NCBI RefSeq assembly: GCF_017873675.1
Contig: NZ_JAGGKK010000026.1
Location: 1-43,849 of the forward strand
Source of the DNA: Virgibacillus litoralis
GTDB taxonomy: Bacteria; Bacillota; Bacilli; Bacillales; Amphibacillaceae
Direction: 5' to 3'
DNA length: 43,849 nt
Below the pieces are notes generated by a model. That model saw only the letters and a program-made list of their open reading frames with translations. It was not told the DNA's origin and did no database searches. Made by a program: the position numbers and the translations under genes. Positions 25,820 to 34,265 of this stretch are shown one piece after another (position 1 is the first letter of the stretch; each line of letters begins with the position of its first letter).

Positions 25820-26449
25820 TTAATAAGCTAGCACTTCCGACAACTCTGTGTTTCCTTCGACAAGCTCAAAGATTTTATTTTCTGCTCTTGGGACAGTCAG
25901 CAAATAGACAAGAACTGCTGCAACATCCTCACGAGGTATATTTCCTATATCTGATAATTTTTCCTGCAGATTCACTTTACCTGTACCAGGGTCATCTGTT
26001 AATCTCCCTGGTCTAACTATCGTATAATTTAAGCCTGCTTTTTTAAGATATTCATCTGCGCGGTGCTTAGCATAAAGATAATGCTTCATTTGACCTGTTT
26101 GCTTAGGACGATCTGCTCCAAATGAACTTAACATTATAAATCTTTTTATTCCATATTTCTTCGCTAAATCAGCAGATTCAATTGCACCTTCCTGATCAAT
26201 AACGATTGTTTTATCAGCGCCAGTGTGTGGCCCTGATCCAGCAGCAAATATAACTGCATCTATATTATGAAATGCCTTCTCAAAATCTTCTTCCAAGTCC
26301 GCTAAAACTGTCTGGGCACCTAATTCTTCAAATTTGGGAATTTGGTCTGTATTTCTTACCATTGCAACAGGTTCATGGTCGGATTCCAATAACTTCTCAA
26401 CCACCTGCTTACCAATACCACCGTTTGCTCCAATTACTAAAACACGCAT
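25820..26449 (-). CDS. NAD(P)-binding atypical SDR, YhfK-like
   Basis: A 209-residue Rossmann-fold protein with GANGGIGKQV as the dinucleotide motif. Also visible are the family signatures AVIFAAGSGPHTGADKT, RFIMLSSFGADRP and YTIVRPGRLTDDPGTG. It is very similar in layout to B. subtilis YhfK (NmrA/HSCARG-like group), whose substrate is unknown. ATG start after AGGAGG. Confidence 0.9.
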   Translation of the reverse strand: MRVLVIGANGGIGKQVVEKLLESDHEPVAMVRNTDQIPKFEELGAQTVLADLEEDFEKAFHNIDAVIFAAGSGPHTGADKTIVIDQEGAIESADLAKKYGIKRFIMLSSFGADRPKQTGQMKHYLYAKHRADEYLKKAGLNYTIVRPGRLTDDPGTGKVNLQEKLSDIGNIPREDVAAVLVYLLTVPRAENKIFELVEGNTELSEVLAY

Positions 26450-26787
26450 TGTTTTCCTCCTATTACTTTTGGCAGTTTTCTAAAAGACGGGCTCCGACAG
26501 TTGTGTCGGAGTATGATTAAACAGCAGCAAAACTTATGAAAAAAGCCTAACTTATATACTCCATAACTTTAATATTACCTTTAAATAGAAAAACAAAACA
26601 CCTATCTTTATAAAGATAGGTGTTTCACTTCATATTGAGGACTAAGTCTCAATGTTAGTTTACATGCTTGCCGACAAGCATGCACTATATAAAAGAGTAG
26701 AGGACATCCCGTTATCCCACTTTGAGCATATCGCGTTTCAACCAGCTATGCTATGATATATATCACTATTTTGGATTTTTTATAAAA
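26450..26787. other. gene-free stretch between YhfK-like and DedA genes
   Basis: It holds three perfect hairpins. CTCCGACA/TGTCGGAG (26492-26511) lies in the leader of the YhfK-like gene, the dedA terminator is at 26596-26625, and CATGCTTG/CAAGCATG lies around 26663-26682. No coding region is recognisable. Confidence 0.55.
26596..26625 (-). terminator. terminator after the DedA gene
   Basis: A perfect palindrome with arm AAACACCTATCTTTA, followed on the minus strand by TGTTTTTC. Confidence 0.7.
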
Positions 26788-27378
26788 TCAGGTTGGTTCT
26801 GACTGATAATATGATGCTCGTTTTTTATGTCTACGATAAAACCAATAAACTGCCCCAGTTATAATTAAAAGCAGAAGTATATATAGTTGGAAATCCTCCA
26901 TAAATTTTTTTACCGATTTCAGATTACCCACACTGCCAAGCCATAGCATTCCAATCGTCCACGGAAGAATTCCTAACAACGTCAAGCTTTGAAATTTCCA
27001 TACACCTACTTTACTAATACCAGCGATATATGAGATGTAATTACCTATACCAAGTGGTCTCGCGAATGCTATTGTCCATACACCAAACTCCTTGAACCAT
27101 CTTTGCGCCTTTTCTACCTTTTTCTTATTCATCTTTTGTTTTAATTTATCTTCCAGTTTGTAACCTACACCATAAGGGATTAAGCTGAATAATGAATAAA
27201 CTGCACCTCCAAGAAAGCCATATAATAGTACTTCAAGAAAAGTTAAATTAAGAATATAACCAAACGTCAGCGTGACCAAGCCACCAGGAAAAGGAACTGA
27301 TGAAGCCTCAACAGCCAAACTTATGAACAGACCCCAAAGTCCTAATTCATTAATCATATCTAAAATGTATTGTAACAT
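26788..27378 (-). CDS. DedA family membrane protein
   Basis: A 196-residue VTT/DedA-domain protein. Motifs include EASSVPFPGGLVTLTFGY, FARPLGIGNYISYIAGI and a C-terminal membrane helix with a basic tail. DedA proteins are transporters, and several (UptA type) return undecaprenyl phosphate across the membrane for cell-wall recycling. Which lipid this member moves cannot be told from sequence. It follows the lipid kinase gene by 82 bases on the same strand. Confidence 0.9.
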   Translation of the reverse strand: MLQYILDMINELGLWGLFISLAVEASSVPFPGGLVTLTFGYILNLTFLEVLLYGFLGGAVYSLFSLIPYGVGYKLEDKLKQKMNKKKVEKAQRWFKEFGVWTIAFARPLGIGNYISYIAGISKVGVWKFQSLTLLGILPWTIGMLWLGSVGNLKSVKKFMEDFQLYILLLLIITGAVYWFYRRHKKRASYYQSEPT

Positions 27379-27460
27379 TTAAGTAGGTTCTCCTTTTTAA
27401 ACACATTGACTTTCCTATACCCTAAAACTGCCAAAACCATAAAGCATTACAGTAATATTC

Positions 27461-28351
27461 TTACAGTTTTCCTATCATTTGAATATGACGTGGCAAAACC
27501 TCAATATTAGCTGGTGTAACTCCATCTATTTCACCATCCATATCAACAGCTTTCTGCTGATTCGTGCTAATCGCTAAAGTTGATGCTTGAAAATAGGTAA
27601 GTTCTGTTAATTCCTCTGTGTTTGTAGTAGGTCGATTCATTGATAATAGCTCCCGTAGAGTGGCCAATGTTGAATTTTTGATAACTAACACATCAAATTT
27701 ACCGTCATTGATATTTATTGTAGGTATCGGAAATTCCCTTGTACCAATGAATTTCCCATTTAACACAAGGATCATAACCGACTCCCCTTCATAAACTTTA
27801 TCATCGGCAACTATTTTATAAGTAAAAGGTTCAGCCTGATTAACTGTCCTGAGTGTACTCATGAAATAGCTTAATACTCCAAAATTTTTCTTTTGTTCTT
27901 CATCTATATTTAGCGATGTTTCTGAAACCAGTCCAACACCCCAAAAATTCAGGAAGTATTTATCCGATGTTTTACCAATGTCTATTTTGACCGCTTCACC
28001 AGAAACAATTGCCTCTGCTGCCTGATATAAATTTTGAGGAATACTAAGTATTCTGCTGAAATCATTACAGGTCCCCCCTGGCAAGACAGCGATTATTGGT
28101 CTTCTTTTTAAAGGAGCAAGACTATTTATACATTCGTATAACGTGCCATCTCCACCAAGAATAATTATAATATCAACTTGATCAGCAAAGTTTTTACAGG
28201 AATTCTTCGCTTCTTCAATCGATTCCGTCTGAATTACAGTTAATTTCTTTATAGCCTTCGAAATAACAGGTAACGTTTGGGAAAGTTTTTGTTCCATATT
28301 ATCACTTCCTGCATTACCATTATATAAAAACAAACCTCTCTCATAACCCAA
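27461..28351 (-). CDS. YegS/diacylglycerol kinase family lipid kinase
   Basis: A 296-residue lipid kinase. The nucleotide-binding motif GGDGT is at 66-70, followed by VLPGGTCNDFSRIL, and the C-terminal part ends QKAVDMDGEIDGVTP. The family includes DgkB, which recycles diacylglycerol from lipoteichoic acid synthesis, and BmrU. The start is TTG, 5 bases after GGGGAGG. It is followed by dedA, which suggests a small lipid-handling unit. Confidence 0.88.
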   Translation of the reverse strand: MGYERGLFLYNGNAGSDNMEQKLSQTLPVISKAIKKLTVIQTESIEEAKNSCKNFADQVDIIIILGGDGTLYECINSLAPLKRRPIIAVLPGGTCNDFSRILSIPQNLYQAAEAIVSGEAVKIDIGKTSDKYFLNFWGVGLVSETSLNIDEEQKKNFGVLSYFMSTLRTVNQAEPFTYKIVADDKVYEGESVMILVLNGKFIGTREFPIPTININDGKFDVLVIKNSTLATLRELLSMNRPTTNTEELTELTYFQASTLAISTNQQKAVDMDGEIDGVTPANIEVLPRHIQMIGKL

Positions 28352-28427
28352 ATTATCCTCCCCTTATTTCGTGTCACTTTCTATATTTATTTCCTAAATA
28401 TTCATTATAGAAACATTTGATGTAAGA

Positions 28428-28451
28428 TAACACATTTCACGAAATATGTTA
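28428..28451. promoter_or_regulatory. operator-like palindrome between the lipid kinase and phnD genes
   Basis: A 24-base dyad with arms TAACA-N-ATTTC and GAAAT-N-TGTTA around AC: 10 of 12 positions pair. It lies 77 bases before the kinase start and about 126 before phnD. Its regulator is unknown. Confidence 0.5.
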
Positions 28452-28576
28452 CACCAATTTGCTAAAAGTTTATTAATCTAGTGTAAAATTTTCAATTTAG
28501 TCTAGTAATTTTTGTCTAAATGTTATTTAATAAAGAGGAAGGAATTATAATTTTCACAATACACAGGAGGGTCAAA

Positions 28577-29503
28577 ATGAAAAAACTTTTTAGTCTATTG
28601 CTTGTGTTGGGTATAGTCCTAGTATTGGCAGCGTGCGGTAGTTCAGAAGATGCAGATGGCAGCAGTGGTGAAGGTGAAGAAAGTATTACTCCAGAAACAA
28701 TTGTAATGGGGTTCGTGCCGTCACAGGATTCTGATACGATTGCTGATACGATTAAACCATTAGCAGACCAGTTAGGAGAAGAACTGGGTAAAGAGGTTGA
28801 AGGTAAAGTAATGACTAGCTACAATGCATTAGTTGAAGCAATGGGTGCTAACCAAGTACACATTGGATTTATCCCAGCATTTGGCTATGTTTTAGCTAAC
28901 GAGCAATACGGGGCTGAAGTAATCCTGAAGTCAGAGCGTTACGGGTCAGGTACATACAAAGCACAATACGTCGTAAAAGCTGATTCAGGCATTGAAGAAC
29001 TAGCGGATTTAGAAGGGAAAATTTGGGCTTATCCAGATAAAGGATCTACTTCTGGCTATTTATTCCCAGCAAATCAATTAATGATGGAATTTGACTATGA
29101 GTCTGCACCACAGTTGGAAACTGAATTCTTCTCAGGGACAACTGCTGCAGGTGGACATGACACAGCTGCTCTAGCGGTTTATGAAGGAGATGCTGATGTT
29201 GCCACAACGTTCGATGATGTGCGCACAGAACTTGAAGGAGAATATCCTGATGTAATGGAAAAATTAAATGTTATTGGTTATACACAAGATATTCCTAATG
29301 ACACAATCTCTGTGACTAAAGAATTAGATGACGAATTAGTACAGGAGATCAAGGATGTATTCCTATCATTTAATGAAAATGAGGAAATGATCAAGATTAT
29401 GAATGAAGTATACAATTGGGATGCCATTATTGAAGCATCTGATGAGGAATATAAAGTAGTTAAAGATACCTACAAGAAATTCAAAGATAACATAGAACTG
29501 TAA
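28577..29503 (+). CDS. phnD: PhnD-like substrate-binding lipoprotein
   Basis: A 308-residue lipoprotein. The signal peptide ends in LAAC and is followed by an acidic Ser/Gly/Glu linker. The binding domain has MGFVPSQDSDTI, EAMGANQVHIGFIPAFGYVL and YPDKGSTSGYLFP, typical of PhnD/PtxB proteins for phosphonate, phosphite or related ligands. ATG at 28577 follows AGGAGGG; an ATG at 28520 in the same frame has no signal-peptide logic. It leads the phnDCEE operon, and a terminator follows it. Confidence 0.92.
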   Translation: MKKLFSLLLVLGIVLVLAACGSSEDADGSSGEGEESITPETIVMGFVPSQDSDTIADTIKPLADQLGEELGKEVEGKVMTSYNALVEAMGANQVHIGFIPAFGYVLANEQYGAEVILKSERYGSGTYKAQYVVKADSGIEELADLEGKIWAYPDKGSTSGYLFPANQLMMEFDYESAPQLETEFFSGTTAAGGHDTAALAVYEGDADVATTFDDVRTELEGEYPDVMEKLNVIGYTQDIPNDTISVTKELDDELVQEIKDVFLSFNENEEMIKIMNEVYNWDAIIEASDEEYKVVKDTYKKFKDNIEL

Positions 29504-29512
29504 TATCAACTT

Positions 29513-29544
29513 AAAAAGGGGGAGGTAATTATCTCCTCCTTTTT
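29513..29544 (+). terminator. terminator inside the phn operon
   Basis: A 12-bp stem (AAAAAGGGGGAG with CTCCTCCTTTTT, one G-U) ends in a T-run, between phnD and phnC. Partial termination here would give more binding protein than transporter. Confidence 0.8.
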
Positions 29545-29599
29545 CTAACGTTTATGTTAGCCATTTTCTCAAACAAATGTAACGGGGGAAATACATATT

Positions 29600-30376
29600 A
29601 TGATTGAATTTAAAGATGTAAGCCTAGTCTACCCAAATGGAACAGAAGGCTTAAAAAATATAAATGTAACAATAAATGACGGTGAATTTGTAGTTATTGT
29701 AGGTCTTTCCGGAGCGGGAAAGTCTACTTTTATTCGTAGTGTGAATCGTCTGGTCACACCCACTTCCGGTTTCCTTTTAATTGATGACGAAGATATACTT
29801 AAGTATCGTGGTTCCGACCTGCGTAAGCTTCGCACAAAGATTGGTATGATATTCCAAAGTTATAACCTGGTAAATCGTTCTAATGTATTGAAGAATGTTA
29901 TTGCCGGCCGTTTAGGTCATACGGGTACACTACGCTCCATTCTTAATCTTTACAAAAAAGAAGATATCGGACTAGCCTACGAAAGCCTGCAACGTGTAAA
30001 TATTGATGATAAAATTCATAGTCGTGCTGATGAACTTAGTGGCGGTCAGCAGCAGCGTGTCAGTATTGCCCGTGTTTTAACACAAAAGCCTAACTATATA
30101 CTTGCTGATGAACCCGTGGCATCACTTGACCCGCCAACATCACATCAAGTAATGACTTATTTAAAAAAGATAAATAAAGAAGATAACATAACAACTATCG
30201 TAAATCTGCACTTTATTGATATGGCTATGGAGTATGCTGATCGAATTATTGGTATGCGTGCTGGTGAGGTTGTGTTTGATGGACCAGTATCAGAGGTTTC
30301 CGAGAAAACATTTGAAGAAATTTATGGCCGTACTATACGTGAGGATGACTTACGTGGGGGGGCACAGGAATCGTGA
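29600..30376 (+). CDS. phnC: phosphonate-type ABC transporter ATPase
   Basis: A 258-residue ABC ATPase. Walker A GLSGAGKST (35-43), Q-loop in IFQSYNLV, signature LSGGQQQR (146-153), Walker B YILADEPVASLD with E171. It powers import of the PhnD ligand. It overlaps phnE1 by 4 bases. Confidence 0.93.
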   Translation: MIEFKDVSLVYPNGTEGLKNINVTINDGEFVVIVGLSGAGKSTFIRSVNRLVTPTSGFLLIDDEDILKYRGSDLRKLRTKIGMIFQSYNLVNRSNVLKNVIAGRLGHTGTLRSILNLYKKEDIGLAYESLQRVNIDDKIHSRADELSGGQQQRVSIARVLTQKPNYILADEPVASLDPPTSHQVMTYLKKINKEDNITTIVNLHFIDMAMEYADRIIGMRAGEVVFDGPVSEVSEKTFEEIYGRTIREDDLRGGAQES

Positions 30377-31188
30377 CTAATCAAACTAATTCCACATCCT
30401 CTCAAATGACACCGCCGCTTTATCCTGCAAAAACAAAAGCCCAAGTTACACTTATATTTTTCATCGTAATTGGCTTTTACCTGTTTAGCATGATATGGAC
30501 ACAGCGTCAGATGGTGGGAGGATTTGCGGATGCACTAGGCAATATGGGAGTGGTGATCAATAAATTTTTCCCTCCTAATTTAAGTGTTATCCCTGCAGTT
30601 TGGGACCCAATGGCACAAACAATTCAAATGGCTATTATCGCGACAACTGTCGCAGCTATATTGACAGTCCCACTTGCATTATTGTCAGCACAAAACATTG
30701 CAACCTTTAAACCAATATATATTATGACAAGAACTTTTCTGAATATCCTCCGAACAATTCCGGACTTAGTTTTAGCTGTTGTCTTCGTTGGTTTATTTGG
30801 TATCGGACTGTTTCCAGGTATTATCGCACTTATTATATTCTCACTGGGGATTTTGGCAAAATTGATTAGCGAAACAATTGAATCTGTTGATATGAATCCA
30901 CTTGAGGCAATGCGTGCTTCTGGGGGCAATGTGTTTCAGGTAATCTACTATGGTCTTGTACCACAGGTCCTGCCACAGTTTGCATCATTTGTTCTGTATG
31001 TATTTGAAATAAACATTCGTGCTTCTGTTGTACTTGGATTAGTTGGTGCAGGTGGTATTGGACTTGTACTTGATCAGCAGCTGGGTTTTTATAATTATCC
31101 AAACGTTATGGCAATTATCATCTTAATATTTATCGTAGTACTTATTATTGAGTATATAAGTAACAAGTTAAGGGAGGCATTGATATAA
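30373..31188 (+). CDS. phnE: phosphonate-type ABC permease 1
   Basis: A 271-residue permease with a BPD_transp_1 domain. It has about six helices; the cytoplasmic coupling motif is ESVDMNPLEAMRASGGNVFQ, and GLVGAGGIGLVLDQQLGF is near the C-terminus. GTG start overlapping the phnC stop. It pairs with the next gene, so the channel is probably a heterodimer. Confidence 0.92.
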   Translation: MTNQTNSTSSQMTPPLYPAKTKAQVTLIFFIVIGFYLFSMIWTQRQMVGGFADALGNMGVVINKFFPPNLSVIPAVWDPMAQTIQMAIIATTVAAILTVPLALLSAQNIATFKPIYIMTRTFLNILRTIPDLVLAVVFVGLFGIGLFPGIIALIIFSLGILAKLISETIESVDMNPLEAMRASGGNVFQVIYYGLVPQVLPQFASFVLYVFEINIRASVVLGLVGAGGIGLVLDQQLGFYNYPNVMAIIILIFIVVLIIEYISNKLREALI

Positions 31189-31988
31189 TGGCAACATACT
31201 CTCTCCCGCCGAAACCGAAACGTTCTCTTTTCAAAAAAACAAAAAGGATAATGATTTTTCTCGCAATAGTTGCCGTTTACGTTTGGACTTTTCTAGGTAT
31301 CGACGTGGATTGGGCACGCGCAGCTGAACGGGCGGTAAACAATTTCCATCGCGTCATTCCTAAATTATTCCACCCAGATTGGGAAGCAACCGGAGAAGTA
31401 GCTGGGAAAATGTTTGAGACGATCACTATTGCGTTTGCCGGTTCTTTCATGGCCGCTATTCTAGCGATTCCATTAGGATTCTTAGCAGCTCAAAATATGT
31501 CCAGAAGCAGATTATTAACAGCATCTGGAAAATGGATTCTATCCGCTATTCGCGCCTTTCCAGATATTATTTTGGCCATTCTTTTTGTTGTTGCAGTTGG
31601 ACCAAATGCATTTGCTGGTGTGCTTGCAATTGCAATTGGCTCGACAGGAATGCTTGGAAAACTCTATTCTGAGGTAGTCGAATCAATTGATATGAGAGTT
31701 GTCGAAGCAATGGAAGCCAATGGCGCTAATAAAGTTCAAATGCTATTCTATGGTGTTATGCCACAGATTATTCCTGAATTCTTATCATACGCCATCTACC
31801 GTTTTGAAATCGATATTCGTGCATCATCCATTCTAGGTATCGTTGGTGCAGGTGGTATTGGTACTATGATTATCTTTGCAGCAAACAACCGTAACTGGAA
31901 TGAAATGGGATTAATCTTGCTTGCTATCATAATTGTGGTGACAGTAATTGACTCTATTTCTGCAAGAATCAGACGGAAAATTGTATAA
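31188..31988 (+). CDS. phnE: phosphonate-type ABC permease 2
   Basis: A 266-residue permease paralogous to the previous gene: VVESIDMRVVEAMEANGANK is the coupling motif and ILGIVGAGGIGTMI lies near the C-terminus. ATG start, overlapping the previous stop by one base, with GGGAGG 10 bases upstream. It is the last gene before the terminator at 32000-32036. No C-P lyase or phosphonatase gene is next to the operon. Confidence 0.92.
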   Translation: MATYSLPPKPKRSLFKKTKRIMIFLAIVAVYVWTFLGIDVDWARAAERAVNNFHRVIPKLFHPDWEATGEVAGKMFETITIAFAGSFMAAILAIPLGFLAAQNMSRSRLLTASGKWILSAIRAFPDIILAILFVVAVGPNAFAGVLAIAIGSTGMLGKLYSEVVESIDMRVVEAMEANGANKVQMLFYGVMPQIIPEFLSYAIYRFEIDIRASSILGIVGAGGIGTMIIFAANNRNWNEMGLILLAIIIVVTVIDSISARIRRKIV

Positions 31989-31999
31989 TAAGTTATAAT

Positions 32000-32036
32000 A
32001 GAAACGAAATCTAGGAGCATACCCTGGTTTCGTTTC
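32000..32036 (+). terminator. terminator of the phn operon
   Basis: Stem AGAAACGAAA/TTTCGTTTCT with further inner pairing, followed by TTC. Confidence 0.72.
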
Positions 32037-32156
32037 TTTCATTAGGATCCTAAGACCTTTTATAGTTCTGTTGACTTTTAATCTTCGCAGTTGATATAAA
32101 ATGCGAAGTAACTAAGGGAGTCCTATTGGAAGCATTTCGTGAGGCTCCCTAACGAC

Positions 32157-32333
32157 GCAGCTGGAATATACTCGCTTTCCGTGGGCTCACCACGAGCCTC
32201 CGACGCATAGGACGTGCTAGTGCAGACGTTGCCACAGAACGTGGCGTACTTAGTCTGCCTCGCTCGCAAAGAACGCTCCCTGTGGGGTCTCTTAGGCTCG
32301 CTGTCCCACAGGAGTCTCGCATATTCCAACTGC
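32157..32333 (+). repeat. repeat unit A, copy 1
   Basis: Ends are GCAGCTGGAATATACTCGC and GCATATTCCAACTGC, near-perfect inverted ends. Homologous to 42051-42170 (inverted). It carries about 57 bases more than that copy. Confidence 0.75.
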
Positions 32334-32394
32334 TGGTTTAGATGGTCTAAAATCTTGTTAATATCATCATTTATTTTTTGAATAATTGAGCAAA

Positions 32395-32514
32395 CCAGCG
32401 GAGGAAATACACGTAGACTCCTGCGGGAGGAAAGGCATCGGCGAGACCCCGCAGTGCGCAGCACGAGGAGGCTCGACAGCCGCCCGCGGAAAGCGAAGTG
32501 TATTTCCGGAGCGG
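32395..32514 (-). repeat. repeat unit B, copy 1
   Basis: Ends are CCAGCGGAGGAAATACACG and GTGTATTTCCGGAGCGG. Homologous to 41853-41974 (inverted). Reversed, it aligns with unit A through CGCTTTCC, GAGCCTCC and GGAGTCT. Confidence 0.75.
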
Positions 32515-32642
32515 TGTCATAATTTTTCCATGGTACTTCGTAGTTTATACCAACTGCGAACTAAAACAAACTTTTAGAAACCAATCTAAAAACAAAGTGC
32601 AATCATCTGTTATAGCAGTTTTCTTAGAAAGGATGTAACGTA

Positions 32643-34217
32643 GTGCATAACAACACAGCAACTATCAAGCTAGTATATACGAGTGATGTTCATGGCAATG
32701 TCTTACCCGTTTTATATGGAACAAATGAACATGCCGACTTAGGTCTAGCTAAATACGCTACAGCTGTTCAAAAAGTAAGACAGGAAAATAAGCATGTAAT
32801 TGTATTAGATAATGGCGATTTAATTCAGGGAACACCGTTAATGACCCATTATGTAAAAGAACATGCTGATAAAGAAAACCCTATGATTGGAATCATGAAT
32901 CAAATAGAAATCGAAGCAAGTGTCATTGGCAATCATGAGTTTAATTTTGGGAAAAAAATCTTAACTGATGCTGTTAAGTGGTCTGATTTCCCTTGGATTT
33001 CAGCAAACAGTATCGATATCAATGATGGCGAACCCTATTTTGGGCCACCCTATATTATAAAGACATTGAACAATGGAATTAAAGTAGCAATTGTTGGTGT
33101 AACGACTCATTATATCCCTAACTGGGAATCACCTGAGCATATTCAAGGAATACATTTTGCTGACGCACTTTCTACACTTCAAAAATGGGTTAAACAAATC
33201 AATGAAGACGAAGAACCTGATGTCCTAGTAGCCTCGTACCATGGGGGTTTTGAACGTGATATTGAGACAGGCGAAGATACAGAAGCACCCACCGGCGAGA
33301 ACCAGGGCTATGCGATGTGTAAACAAATAGAAGGAATTGACATATTATTAACCGGCCATCAGCACCGTAACTTAACCGGCACAGTAAATGACGTTCTAGT
33401 CGTTCAACCCGGTAACAACGGCAAAATGTATGGTGAAATTGATATCACAATGGAGCAGACTGATAATGGCTGGAAATTAATTGATAAGTATGCGTCAGTT
33501 AACACATTGGAGGGCGTGCAACCTGATGAAGATGTTCTTTCTTATATTAAAGATCTTGAAACCTCAACTCAAAAATGGCTCGACCAGCCAATTGGATACG
33601 TTGATGGCGATATGACAATCAATGATCCGTTAGAGGCACGAATTAGGAAGCATCCATTTATAGAATTTATCCAGCAAGTACAAATGGAGGCAAGTGGCAT
33701 AGATATTTCTGTTACTTCTCTGTTAAATAACGACTCCAAAGGATTTGACTCCACCGTTACAATGCGTGATATTGTTTCAAACTATATGTATCCAAATACC
33801 TTAGTGGTACTTGAATTAACTGGACAAGATATAATAGACGCCCTTGAGAAAAGTGCTGGGTATTTTATTTTAAAAAATGGAAAGATAGCAGTTAACCCTG
33901 CCTACACTGATCCAAAACCACAACATTACAACTATGATATGTGGGAAGGAATAGAATACACGATAAATATGCAACAGCCTTTAGGTTCCCGGGTTGAGAA
34001 CGTTAAGTACCATGGTATTCCTCTTGATAAACATGGAAAATACCATGTCGTATTAAATAATTATCGTGCTAACGGTGGTGGTGATTACAATATGTTTAAG
34101 GGTAAACCAATTGTAAAAGAAATTCAGAAAGATGCTGTTGAACTAATCCGTTCCTACTTTGAAAAGTACAAACTTGTACAAGCAAAAAAAACGAATAATT
34201 TCACAGTCAAAACATGA
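32643..34217 (+). CDS. 5'-nucleotidase / cyclic phosphodiesterase, CpdB/YfkN-like
   Basis: A 524-residue two-domain metallophosphatase. Metal-binding motifs are YTSDVHGN, DNGDLIQGTPL, GNHEFNFG, HGGFERD and TGHQHRN. The C-terminal 5'-nucleotidase domain follows from about residue 310. LIQG and NHEFN variants point to 2',3'-cyclic phosphodiesterase/3'-nucleotidases. Family members are usually secreted, but no signal peptide, membrane segment or sorting motif is seen. GTG start with a weak AAAGGAT site. Confidence 0.9.
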   Translation: MHNNTATIKLVYTSDVHGNVLPVLYGTNEHADLGLAKYATAVQKVRQENKHVIVLDNGDLIQGTPLMTHYVKEHADKENPMIGIMNQIEIEASVIGNHEFNFGKKILTDAVKWSDFPWISANSIDINDGEPYFGPPYIIKTLNNGIKVAIVGVTTHYIPNWESPEHIQGIHFADALSTLQKWVKQINEDEEPDVLVASYHGGFERDIETGEDTEAPTGENQGYAMCKQIEGIDILLTGHQHRNLTGTVNDVLVVQPGNNGKMYGEIDITMEQTDNGWKLIDKYASVNTLEGVQPDEDVLSYIKDLETSTQKWLDQPIGYVDGDMTINDPLEARIRKHPFIEFIQQVQMEASGIDISVTSLLNNDSKGFDSTVTMRDIVSNYMYPNTLVVLELTGQDIIDALEKSAGYFILKNGKIAVNPAYTDPKPQHYNYDMWEGIEYTINMQQPLGSRVENVKYHGIPLDKHGKYHVVLNNYRANGGGDYNMFKGKPIVKEIQKDAVELIRSYFEKYKLVQAKKTNNFTVKT

Positions 34218-34219
34218 GA

Positions 34220-34254
34220 AAAGCTACCGGATTACCTGCTAATCTGGTAGCTTT
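34220..34254. terminator. bidirectional terminator, nucleotidase and PepSY genes
   Basis: A 14-bp stem (AAAGCTACCGGATT with AATCTGGTAGCTTT, one G-U) between two convergent genes. Confidence 0.8.
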
Positions 34255-34265
34255 CAAGTTTGCAA

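Larger units (their letters stand above)
32084..32560. repeat. 477-bp element with 27-base inverted ends
   Basis: 32084-32110 and 32534-32560 are inverted copies matching at 24 of 27 bases (ends TTCGCAGTTG and CAACTGCGAA). The left end itself forms a hairpin, CTTCGCA/TGCGAAG. Inside lie unit A (32157-32333), an AT-rich spacer and unit B (32395-32514). It looks like a non-autonomous mobile element with no transposase gene. It fills most of the gene-free stretch 31989-32642. Confidence 0.7.

Noticed and set aside
28380-28576. PhoP-type TTAACA boxes upstream of phnD.
   Set aside because: TTCAC and TTACA-like words exist, but not as the required 11-bp-spaced tandem set.
32123-32577. Open frames in the composite repeat on both strands, and a similar one at 42056-42256.
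   Set aside because: They follow the GC-rich inverted repeat, have odd composition and no start signals. Low stop density explains them.
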